Shown here in pieces: positions 14,851-22,285 of a stretch of 23,007 nucleotides of DNA. The stretch lies in contig FR887148.1 of the NCBI GenBank assembly GCA_000436735.1, positions 6,711-29,717 on the forward strand. The letters are read 5' to 3'. Made by a program: the position numbers and the translations under genes. Origin of the DNA: Firmicutes bacterium CAG:170. Lineage in GTDB: Bacteria; Bacillota; Clostridia; Oscillospirales; Oscillospiraceae. A model generated the notes under the pieces. That model made no database searches, was not told the origin of the DNA, and was given only the letters and a program-made list of their open reading frames with translations. How positions within the stretch are numbered: the first letter of the stretch is position 1; every line of letters starts with the position of its first letter.

Positions 14851-16401
14851 CTAACGCCGCCTCAGGCGGTATTCCCGCGGGAAGCAGCCAACACTTTTTT
14901 TGAACAGATTCGTAAAATAGCCCTGTGACAGGTAGCCGACCGACGAAGCGATGGCCGCGACGGTCTTGTCTGTTTCCAGCAACTGACGCTTTGCCTCCCG
15001 GATGCGCACCTGATTCAGAAAGGCCGTGAAGGACTGGCCGGTCTCTTCCTTGAAAAGCCGCCCCAGATAGACCGGGTTTGCGTTAAACTGCTCCGCCATG
15101 CCGCGGATGGTCAGCTCCCGGCTGTATTGCTTCTCCACGATCTCGACCATCCGGCGGACGCTGGGGTTGATCGTGCTCCTGCGCTGGCGCAGCCGCTCCG
15201 CAAAGGAGAGCGAATAGCGCTCCAGCTCGGCGGTAAGCTCTGCGGATGTTCCGGCGGCATACAGGCTTTCCAGAACGCTCCGGCCCTCCCATTCATCCGC
15301 CTCCGCGCTGAGCATATCCGAGCGCAGCACGATCAGACGGCACATCGTTTCCGCAACGTAGCTTCGGACAAGCTGCGGATTTGGAGTGGCCGCCGAGACC
15401 CGCTGCTTCCAGCTGCTCCAGATGGAGATGATCTCCTCGCTGTTTCCCTCGTAGATCGCCGCTTCCAGCTTTTCGAAATCGATCCTGGGCACAAGCTCGC
15501 TCTCGTCGTCGAAATACTGCTTCCGGTACTCCATGACGGAGCCTGCCGGGAGGACGAGACTCAGCTCCGCGACCCTGCGCGCGTCCTGATAGCTCTGATT
15601 CAGTCGGAGCGGATCGTCCTGAAGCGAACCGAACGCCGCAAACAGCTTGATCCTGCGCTTCTGCTCGATCGACCGCATCAGCTGCCGGAGCTGCTCATGG
15701 AGCTGTTTACCGCATCCGGCAAGCTCGCCGGAGAAAACAAGTACCAGATCTCTGCCGTTTTCCCAGCATACGCGCATACGGACATTTTCCGCCGTCTGCC
15801 ACGTCCGGATGATCTCCATGCCGACGGCCTGACGCTCGGCGATGCTCCGGATATCCAAGAGCCGGAGCACGCAGGCCTGTACATAGGCGTCGTTCAGCGG
15901 CAGATCGAGAAAGTTTGCCCGGTGCCGCAGCGCCGATTCCTCAATGCTTCCGCTGAGCCAGCGCGTCAGAACGGATTGCAGAATGACCTGCTTTTCCCGG
16001 TCCAGGACCGTTTCGCCCTTTTCCTCCTGCATCAGCTTGTTTTCAATGCCGGCAAGGGTCTCCAGCAGTTCCTTTTCATCCACGGGCTTGAGAATATAGT
16101 TCTCGATGCCGAGCCGTATGGCGGCCTTGGTATAGGCAAAATCGTCAAAGCCCGTCAGGATCACGCAGTGCAGCTGCGGATAAAGCGCCTTGGCCTGCCG
16201 GATCAGCTCCAGCCCGTCCATGACCTCCATGCGGATATCGGTAATGAGGATCTCGACCCTGTGCGTGTGGAGATAGTCCAGCGCTGCGGCGCCGTTTTCT
16301 GCCTCGAATACGATCTGCATACCGAGCTCCTCCCACGGCAGAAGCTCCCGCAGTCCGGCCCGGATGACCGGCTCGTCGTCTACGATCACGACCTTATACA
16401 T
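14851..16401 (-). CDS. Response regulator with AraC-type DNA-binding domain (YesN-like)
   Basis: A 516-residue protein starting at ATG 16401, overlapping the sensor kinase gene by 8 bases. An N-terminal receiver domain (1-120) has the acidic pair D8/D9, the phospho-acceptor D55 in ILITDIRM and K105 in NYILKP. A long middle region (about 130-400) precedes two helix-turn-helix motifs of AraC type at about 415-516, for example LTIRGMAEQFNANPVYLGRL and VAAIASSVGYLSQGYFTNLF. Such regulators pair with YesM-type kinases and activate neighbouring sugar-transport and glycosidase operons. A direct repeat upstream of the importer promoter (22111-22137) is a candidate target. Confidence 0.95.
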   Translation of the reverse strand: MYKVVIVDDEPVIRAGLRELLPWEELGMQIVFEAENGAAALDYLHTHRVEILITDIRMEVMDGLELIRQAKALYPQLHCVILTGFDDFAYTKAAIRLGIENYILKPVDEKELLETLAGIENKLMQEEKGETVLDREKQVILQSVLTRWLSGSIEESALRHRANFLDLPLNDAYVQACVLRLLDIRSIAERQAVGMEIIRTWQTAENVRMRVCWENGRDLVLVFSGELAGCGKQLHEQLRQLMRSIEQKRRIKLFAAFGSLQDDPLRLNQSYQDARRVAELSLVLPAGSVMEYRKQYFDDESELVPRIDFEKLEAAIYEGNSEEIISIWSSWKQRVSAATPNPQLVRSYVAETMCRLIVLRSDMLSAEADEWEGRSVLESLYAAGTSAELTAELERYSLSFAERLRQRRSTINPSVRRMVEIVEKQYSRELTIRGMAEQFNANPVYLGRLFKEETGQSFTAFLNQVRIREAKRQLLETDKTVAAIASSVGYLSQGYFTNLFKKSVGCFPREYRLRRR

Positions 16402-18214
16402 AGTTCTCCAACTCCTCCGACGATGTGATCGCCGGGATGCGCACAGTCACCCTTGTGCCGCTCCCGGGTGCGCTTTCGATACGGACGCCGTACTCCTTTC
16501 CAAAGAGCAGGCGCAGCCGGTTATTGACATTGGAAATGCCGATGCTGGAATTCACAGCCGCTTCGCTTTCGATCTTCTCGCGCAGGCGCGACAGCTTCTC
16601 CGCGTCCATGCCGCAGCCGTTATCCGTGACGCACAGCTCGAGAATGGCCTGCTGCACACGGACGGTGATGCTCAGCGCCGGATTCTCCATATCCGCGCGC
16701 AGCCCGTGCGTCAGCGCGTTTTCCAGGATCGGCTGGAGCACATAGGTCGGCACATAACAGCGTCTGGCGGGCGGATCGACCTGAAAATCGACGATCAGCT
16801 CGCCGCCGAAGCGGTAGGAAAACAGCTCGACGTATTTTTCGCAGTAGTTGACGGCCTCCGCGACCGTCGTCATCGATTGCCGGTTGACATTCTCCCGGAT
16901 TACGTCGGCCAGCAGCCGCACCATCACCGCCGTGTCTGCCGCGTGCTCCGTGACGGCGCGCATTCGGATCACCTCCAGCGTATTGAAGAGGAAATGCGGC
17001 TTGATCTGCGCCTGAAGCGCGTAAAATTCCGCGTCCTTCTGCAAAAGCTCCAGCTGCCGCTGCTTTTCCAGACCTCTTTTTTCACTTTCCAGCTGGTCGG
17101 CCAGCCGCCGCTGCATTTCATTGAGGTTGTGCGCAAATATATCGATCTCGTCGTGATGCTTTGTCTCCGGCAGAACCACATCCAGACGGCCTGATTCGAT
17201 TTTCAGGATATCATCCGCCAGCTCCTGCATCCTGCGGGAGATCCGGCGTTCATATTCAAACAGCAGGAAGATCAGCAGCGCCAGCACCGCAAACGTGCAG
17301 AGGATCACAAACAGCAGCATCTTGTAGACCGAACGGTAAAGCGCGTGCTTTCCGATCGTGCTGATCGCGTAAAAGCCAAAACGGTTGTTATAGCGGACGA
17401 CCTGAACGCCGTCCATGGTATAGACGCCCGGTGTCGGCGTCTTTCCGGAAAACTCGGACGCGCGGCCCGAGAAATTATGCAGGGAATCGTAGCATAGCTC
17501 GCCCTGCTGGGAGACAAGAATGACCTCCATATCGTCGTCGAAGCCCATGGAATACAGCCGCTCCGTGATCTTATCGACGGCATAGTGGAACATCAGAACG
17601 CCGAGCACATGACTCAGATCGTCCGGATCGCGTACAAAATCGTACAGCGTCAGCGTACTGCGCGCAGCGTCGTCGGAAAGGACGGGCAGCTCGTAGATAC
17701 GCTGCTTTGCCGCGCCGAGCTGGGCGGCCTGCTCCGCGCTTTCTATGGCAAGCTCCACATAGCGCTCCCGCTGCTGCACCTCGTCCGTCCAGTAGAACGG
17801 GATCAGGCTCTGCGTTTCAAGGTCGTAATAGTTCGCCTGGATCAGCGCGTCATAGTCGCTGCCGAAGCTTTTCAGCAGCTGGTCGCTCAGGAGCTTCTGA
17901 AAACGAACCCGGTCGGCGGGCAGATCCGCGCCCTCCTTTCTGGCGAAGAGCTGCACCTGATAGCGGACCATTTCTTCCTTGTAGAGCTGTGTGTTGTAGG
18001 CTTTGAGCTTGTTGTACAGATTCGTGAAGTATTCCTCCGCGACGGAAAGCACCTGATAGCTGGAGTCGATGGCCTGACGCTGCTGGTATTTCGTGACGTA
18101 CAGCGCGATCACAAGACTCTGGATCACGATCATGACCGAGGCCGTCAGGACGCAAATACAGATGATCCTTGTGACAAAACGGTTTCCAACGCGGCTTTTC
18201 AGCTTTTTCAGCAT
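16394..18214 (-). CDS. YesM-type sensor histidine kinase
   Basis: A 606-residue membrane kinase starting at ATG 18214, with GGAGGGTGA just upstream. Order: transmembrane helix 1 (about 14-41), extracellular sensor region (about 42-295), transmembrane helix 2 (about 297-320), HAMP linker (about 320-375), then the kinase core. QIKPHFLFNTL carries the phospho-acceptor H407, QPILENALTHGL (494-505) is the N box, VTDNGCGMD (529-537) the G1 box, and SSIGISNVNNRLRLLFG (556-572) the lid region. It passes phosphate to the overlapping response regulator. Sensors of this kind respond to extracellular sugars or a liganded binding protein. No separate promoter is seen in the short gap after the upstream terminator, so expression may depend on read-through from the importer genes. 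Confidence 0.95.
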   Translation of the reverse strand: MLKKLKSRVGNRFVTRIICICVLTASVMIVIQSLVIALYVTKYQQRQAIDSSYQVLSVAEEYFTNLYNKLKAYNTQLYKEEMVRYQVQLFARKEGADLPADRVRFQKLLSDQLLKSFGSDYDALIQANYYDLETQSLIPFYWTDEVQQRERYVELAIESAEQAAQLGAAKQRIYELPVLSDDAARSTLTLYDFVRDPDDLSHVLGVLMFHYAVDKITERLYSMGFDDDMEVILVSQQGELCYDSLHNFSGRASEFSGKTPTPGVYTMDGVQVVRYNNRFGFYAISTIGKHALYRSVYKMLLFVILCTFAVLALLIFLLFEYERRISRRMQELADDILKIESGRLDVVLPETKHHDEIDIFAHNLNEMQRRLADQLESEKRGLEKQRQLELLQKDAEFYALQAQIKPHFLFNTLEVIRMRAVTEHAADTAVMVRLLADVIRENVNRQSMTTVAEAVNYCEKYVELFSYRFGGELIVDFQVDPPARRCYVPTYVLQPILENALTHGLRADMENPALSITVRVQQAILELCVTDNGCGMDAEKLSRLREKIESEAAVNSSIGISNVNNRLRLLFGKEYGVRIESAPGSGTRVTVRIPAITSSEELENYV

Positions 18215-18243
18215 TTTGTTTTCACCCTCCCGGCCCGCAGCAT

Positions 18244-18292
18244 AAAAACGGAGGAACAGAATCGTCTCCGTGCGGCTGGATCCTGTTCCTCC
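18244..18292 (-). terminator. Terminator-like hairpin between the binding-protein gene and the sensor kinase gene
   Basis: On the minus strand GGAGGAACAG (18292-18283) pairs perfectly with CTGTTCCTCC (18259-18250) across a 23-base loop, followed by CGTTTTTA (five Ts at 18248-18244). It starts 34 bases after the binding-protein stop. The long loop suggests partial termination, which would set importer mRNA above that of the regulators and enzymes. Confidence 0.75.
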
Positions 18293-18326
18293 TTATTCTA
18301 TCAAGCTTCAGCGGCAGCCGTCAAGC

Positions 18327-20096
18327 TCAGGGCAGGTACGGATCGACCAGCGCCTTTGCGCGGGCGAACTCTTCCTTGTTCCACTGGAACAGGCCGTCGA
18401 TGTTGTAATCTGCAGCGCCGTCAATGATGTTCTGCTTCTGAGCCTCAAATTCCGCGTCGTCCTTTGCAAAGACGCAGGAGAGGTAGTTGCGCAGAACGAA
18501 GTTCTGAAGATCGGTTGCATTCTTCTGGAGATCGTCCGGCATCGACTGCATATTGCCGGTGTACTCGGCCAGCGTCAGCTTGACGTTCTTCATATCCTTC
18601 GTATAGATGCCGCGGAGGCTGTCCACGCCATAGTGGGCGAAAGCGTCCTTTTCCGCGTCCGTAAAGGTGGAGGCGCGGTATTCCGGGGTGTAGCTCAGCT
18701 CAAAGGTGCTGTTGTCCACGGGGCTGATGACGTTCAGCGCGTAGCCCATGAAATGGCCGAGGCTGGAGCCGTACTTGGCGACAAAATCGGCGTCGCTCAG
18801 AGCGGTCTGGTCGGCGATGCGCTGCTGGGTGTACTGCGCCTTGCCGTCAACCATTTCCCAGCCCACGCCCTCAATGCCGGAGAACGCAAGGCGGCTGCCC
18901 TCCGGCGTCCAGAGGTAGTCGAGGAGCTGGAGCGCCTTCTCGGGATTCTTGCAGGTGCTGGAGATCGCGTACATATCACCGGTCAGCTCACCGGACCAGT
19001 CGAGCGTGATGCTGTCGCCCATGGGCTTGAGCGCGACATAGGACATGCCGGTGTTCTGCTTCAGGTTTGCGGTCTCCCAGCCGGGCATGGTCATGAGATA
19101 GCGGCCGGAATAGGCCTTCTCCGTCCACTGGTCGGACTTCTGCGTGATGGAGTCCGGATCGAGCAGACCGAGCTGGTTGAGGTCATAGTAGAACTTGACA
19201 GCCTGCCACCAGATGCTGTCCGGATCGGTGATCGGAGAGGCATCGGTCAGGTCGTTGGTCGCCATGTCGAAGCAGTAGACAAAGTTGGGATCGACGCCGT
19301 AGCCCATGGCGAGCTGGATTTGGTCGATGCACCAGGAGCCCCAGGTGCCCTCGTCGGCAAACCATGCGCCGGTGCCGTAGACCTTCTGGCCCTCGGCATT
19401 TTCGCCGTGCAGCTCATGCATGGCGGCAAGCGCCTTTACCAGGTCGTCCAGAGAGCTGACCTCCGGGTAACCGGCCTGCGCATAGACCTCCCACGGGACG
19501 TAGAAGCCGACCGTCGGCTGATCCTCGGCGCCGGTGCCGCCCCACATCAGGACGGTATAATGGGCGCCGTCCATTTTGGTATCGGCAAAGAAGTTCTGGC
19601 GGCCGGAGGCGACGGCGTTCGCGCCGCAGAGATTCGGGCAGTTCTCCTCGTTCCAGTAGGGCGTCAGATCCATGATCTGGCCGGCCTCGATCAGGGTGTT
19701 GAGGGACTCGATATCCGGGACAAAGAAAATGTCGGGGAGATCGTTCGCGGCCATCATTGTAGCCAACTGCTCTTTTTCATTCGAGCCGTTTTCATAGTCC
19801 GCTGCGCTGATGCGCACGCCGGTCTCCTCGGCGATCTTGTCCATGATGGGGTCATACTGGGGGCCAAGCTCGCTGGGGTTATACTGGTTGGCCCAGAGCG
19901 TGACCACGACCTCTTCCGAATCGGAAGCGGTGTTTTCCGCCGGCTGCTGGGCGTCGCCGTTTGCAGCGGGCTGCTCGGTCTTGGAATCTCCGGCGTTTGG
20001 CGTTTCGGTGTTCGCCTTGCTGCATCCAGCCAGAATGCTCAGAAGCATCAGCGCGGCCAGAATGAGCGCCAGGCTCTTTCGAATTGACTTTTTCAT
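18327..20096 (-). CDS. Extracellular sugar-binding lipoprotein of an ABC importer (LplA-like)
   Basis: A 589-residue lipoprotein. ATG 20096 was chosen because AAAGGAGA lies just upstream and the N-terminus is a clean lipoprotein signal: MKKSIRKSLA, a hydrophobic core, then the lipobox ILAGC with C25 as the lipidated residue. A low-complexity linker rich in Glu, Asn and Thr follows (26-60). The mature part, starting VVVTLWANQYNPSELGPQY, is a family 1 type solute-binding protein of the large LplA/YtcQ class that feeds LplB/LplC-type permeases. It should capture an oligosaccharide outside the cell. It lies 100 bases after the second permease gene and is followed by a hairpin. Confidence 0.93.
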   Translation of the reverse strand: MKKSIRKSLALILAALMLLSILAGCSKANTETPNAGDSKTEQPAANGDAQQPAENTASDSEEVVVTLWANQYNPSELGPQYDPIMDKIAEETGVRISAADYENGSNEKEQLATMMAANDLPDIFFVPDIESLNTLIEAGQIMDLTPYWNEENCPNLCGANAVASGRQNFFADTKMDGAHYTVLMWGGTGAEDQPTVGFYVPWEVYAQAGYPEVSSLDDLVKALAAMHELHGENAEGQKVYGTGAWFADEGTWGSWCIDQIQLAMGYGVDPNFVYCFDMATNDLTDASPITDPDSIWWQAVKFYYDLNQLGLLDPDSITQKSDQWTEKAYSGRYLMTMPGWETANLKQNTGMSYVALKPMGDSITLDWSGELTGDMYAISSTCKNPEKALQLLDYLWTPEGSRLAFSGIEGVGWEMVDGKAQYTQQRIADQTALSDADFVAKYGSSLGHFMGYALNVISPVDNSTFELSYTPEYRASTFTDAEKDAFAHYGVDSLRGIYTKDMKNVKLTLAEYTGNMQSMPDDLQKNATDLQNFVLRNYLSCVFAKDDAEFEAQKQNIIDGAADYNIDGLFQWNKEEFARAKALVDPYLP

Positions 20097-20196
20097 ACTT
20101 TCTCCTTTCTGAAGCGCAGCGGAACGGCGGCGTTCTGCCATGGGGAGGCGCGCCGCTTCCGCGCGTTTCCCCAACCGTTTTACGACAGCTTTCTGT

Positions 20197-21096
20197 TCAG
20201 CCCTTGACGGCGCCGATCATGATGCCCTTCTGGAAGTATTTCTGGACGAAGGGATAGACGATAAAGATCGGCACGATCGTGATGACGGCAATGCACATCC
20301 GAATGGAGGTCGTCGTCACGGTGCGCTGGCTCATAATGCTGGCCAGATCGCGCATGTTTTCGATCGAGGGCGCATTGGACTGAAAATACTCATAAAGCGT
20401 CAGCTGGAGCGTCTTGAGATTCGCGTCCTTGACAAGATAGAAGTTATCCGACCAGGTGTTCCACTGATTGACGGCGCTGAACAGCGTGATCGTTGCCAAA
20501 ATCGGCTTGCAGAGCGGCAGGATGATCTTTGTAAAGACGGTGAAGATCCCCGCGCCGTCGATCTCGGCGGCCTCCTGAAGCGAGGCCGGAAGGCTTTCCA
20601 GATAGGCCTTGATGAGGATCATAAAATAGGCGTTGACCGCGGACGGGATCACATACAGCAGGAAGCTGTTTTTGAAGCCGTAATAGTACATGGTCAGATA
20701 CCATGGGATCAGGCCGGAGGAAAAATACATGGTAATGATCACGAGCCGGTTGAAGAACCTTCGGAACGGAAGCTTCGGCTGCACGAACAGATAGGCCATG
20801 AACGAGGTGCAGACGACGGTGATCGCCGTGCCGAGGATCGTGCGCGCAAAGGACACGCCCAGCGCGTGGAAAATCTTGCTTTCGCGGAGGATCATTGCAA
20901 AGTTTGTGAGTGTGACGCTGCGCGGGAGCAGCGTCAGACCTTTGGCCGCTTCAAGCGGGTCGCTGATCGAGTAGATGAAGATATACCAGAGCGGGTAGAT
21001 GCAGATAATGCTGAGCAGGATCATGAAGATCGTGTTGAGCGTATCAAAGATCACATGCGACGGGTGGATATCCCGTAACTTTTTTCGTTCCTTCAT
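20197..21096 (-). CDS. Sugar ABC importer permease, LplC/YtcP-like
   Basis: A 299-residue membrane protein with about six membrane segments. ATG 21096 follows TAAGGAGGTGG, a strong ribosome binding site that begins at the stop codon of the upstream permease gene (12-base gap), so translation is probably coupled. The EAA motif that contacts the ATPase is EAAEIDGAGIFTVFTKIILP (about residues 176-195). The C-terminus VYPFVQKYFQKGIMIGAVKG is a hallmark of LplC/YtcP-type permeases. It forms the channel with the neighbouring LplB-like subunit. No ATPase gene is present in the window, as is usual for this class, which shares an MsmX-type ATPase. Confidence 0.95.
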   Translation of the reverse strand: MKERKKLRDIHPSHVIFDTLNTIFMILLSIICIYPLWYIFIYSISDPLEAAKGLTLLPRSVTLTNFAMILRESKIFHALGVSFARTILGTAITVVCTSFMAYLFVQPKLPFRRFFNRLVIITMYFSSGLIPWYLTMYYYGFKNSFLLYVIPSAVNAYFMILIKAYLESLPASLQEAAEIDGAGIFTVFTKIILPLCKPILATITLFSAVNQWNTWSDNFYLVKDANLKTLQLTLYEYFQSNAPSIENMRDLASIMSQRTVTTTSIRMCIAVITIVPIFIVYPFVQKYFQKGIMIGAVKG

Positions 21097-21108
21097 GCCT
21101 CCACCTCC

Positions 21109-22053
21109 TTAGTACAGGCTGCTGCCGCGAACCAGCTTGGAGATCCGGTTTGCAAGCATCAGAAGCATGACGCTGATCAGCGACTTGAGCATACCGGCAG
21201 CGGTCGCAAAGCCGAAATTGTTCTGCCGGAGGCCGATCTTGTAGATGTAGGTATCCAGAACCTCCAGCTTGTTCAGAACCATCGGATTCTGGAACACATA
21301 ATACTGATCGAAGCCCGCGCCGGAGAGCATTCCGGCGATGTTCAGCACCAGAAGGACGATGAACGTCGGCATGATGCCGGGGATCGTGACGTGCAGGATC
21401 TTTGCCAGACGTCCCGCCCCGTCCACGCTTGCCGCGTCGTACAGCTCCTGATCGATCCCGGACATGGCCGACAGGTACATGATCGCGGAATAGCCCATTC
21501 CTTTATACAGGCAGATGAACGTCTGCATCCGCCACGCGACATCCGGCTGTGCCAAAAGATTTGACGTGTAATCCGGGCCGTAGAACAGGCGGAGAATGAC
21601 GTTCACCGCGCCGTCCGTCGGAGAAAACAGACTGAAGCACACGGCATACAGCAGGACGTGTGAAATAAAATAGGGCAGCGCAGAGATCGTCTGCGTGAGC
21701 TTGGAAAGGCGCTTGCAGGGAAGCTCCGACAGGAGGATCGCAAAGATCAGCGGCACCGGCATCGTCAGCAGAGACAGCCCGCTCAGCGCCAGCGTGTTCC
21801 TGACCGCCATGCCCAGATCCCGCTTGGACGACCACAGCAGCTTGAAATTTGCCAGGCCGACGAATTTCTGCTGGAAAAGGCTCTTTCCGGGATTGTAGTC
21901 AACAAACGCGATGCTCCAGCCGAGCAGCGGCACATAGCAGAACGCTACGACAAACAGCGCAAATACCAGCGCGAGCAGAAATAGCTGAAGCTCCCGCTTC
22001 GTCCACGGCCTGCGCGCTTTCAGCCGGACACCCGGCGATCCTTGTTCTTTCAT
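21109..22053 (-). CDS. Sugar ABC importer permease, LplB/YteP-like
   Basis: A 314-residue membrane protein starting at ATG 22053, with GAGGTGGG (22057-22064) upstream. A basic N-terminus (VRLKARRPWTKRE) precedes about six membrane segments. The EAA-type loop reads ELYDAASVDGAGRLAKILHV, and the end NRISKLVRGSSLY is characteristic of LplB/YteP permeases. It is the first gene of the minus-strand importer operon and follows a good promoter. It pairs with the LplC-like subunit to import oligosaccharides delivered by the lipoprotein encoded downstream. Confidence 0.95.
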   Translation of the reverse strand: MKEQGSPGVRLKARRPWTKRELQLFLLALVFALFVVAFCYVPLLGWSIAFVDYNPGKSLFQQKFVGLANFKLLWSSKRDLGMAVRNTLALSGLSLLTMPVPLIFAILLSELPCKRLSKLTQTISALPYFISHVLLYAVCFSLFSPTDGAVNVILRLFYGPDYTSNLLAQPDVAWRMQTFICLYKGMGYSAIMYLSAMSGIDQELYDAASVDGAGRLAKILHVTIPGIMPTFIVLLVLNIAGMLSGAGFDQYYVFQNPMVLNKLEVLDTYIYKIGLRQNNFGFATAAGMLKSLISVMLLMLANRISKLVRGSSLY

Positions 22054-22078
22054 TTTCCCACCTCACATTTGTGCTTTC

Positions 22079-22107
22079 ATTATATCGGCTGCCCATTTTT
22101 CGCTCAA
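22079..22107 (-). promoter_or_regulatory. Sigma-A promoter of the importer/glycosidase operon
   Basis: On the minus strand TTGAGC (22107-22102, 4/6) is separated by 17 bases from TATAAT (22084-22079, 6/6). The start site would be near 22072, giving a leader of about 20 bases before ATG 22053. The weak -35 with a perfect -10 suits an activator that binds just upstream. Confidence 0.8.
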
Positions 22108-22110
22108 GAG

Positions 22111-22137
22111 CGCAAACTTTACATTTTTCCGCAAACT
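22111..22137 (-). promoter_or_regulatory. Candidate operator: direct repeat of AGTTTGCG just upstream of the -35 box
   Basis: AGTTTGCG occurs at 22137-22130 and 22118-22111 (minus strand), 19 bases apart, so both copies lie on nearly the same face of the helix. The nearer copy is 3 bases from the -35 box. AraC-type activators typically bind two direct repeats about two helical turns apart next to the -35. The response regulator at 14851-16401 is the natural candidate. Spacing and location are seen; the assignment is inference. Confidence 0.5.
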
Positions 22138-22212
22138 AAACAAACAGTTCCTGCGAATTTCCTTTTTCTCTGTCCATAATACCGGCCACGGCCCTTTGGG
22201 CCGGAGACGAAA

Positions 22213-22242
22213 GACGGACACGGCAGCCGTGCCGTGTCCGTC
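22213..22242. terminator. Strong 13-bp hairpin, probable terminator of the SLH-protein gene
   Basis: GACGGACACGGCA (22213-22225) and TGCCGTGTCCGTC (22230-22242) are exact reverse complements with loop GCCG. On the minus strand only a short T-run (TCTTTCG) follows, so efficiency is uncertain. It lies 44 bases after the SLH gene stop. Confidence 0.55.
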
Positions 22243-22247
22243 CGTCC

Positions 22248-22272
22248 GGGCGGGATAGCTCCCGCCCTTTTT
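22248..22272 (+). terminator. Hairpin with T-run reading on the plus strand
   Basis: GGGCGGGA (22248-22255) and TCCCGCCC (22260-22267), loop TAGC, are followed by five Ts on the plus strand. All genes here are on the minus strand, so it may block antisense transcription into the SLH gene or form one bidirectional unit with the hairpin at 22213-22242. Confidence 0.5.
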
Positions 22273-22285
22273 GATTTTTGCGCGC

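Noticed and set aside
18270..20087. Long plus-strand open frame (about 600 residues) opposite the binding-protein gene
   Set aside because: It mirrors the minus-strand lipoprotein gene in GC-rich DNA, has no ribosome binding site, and its translation lacks family motifs. The minus frame has signal peptide, lipobox and start site.
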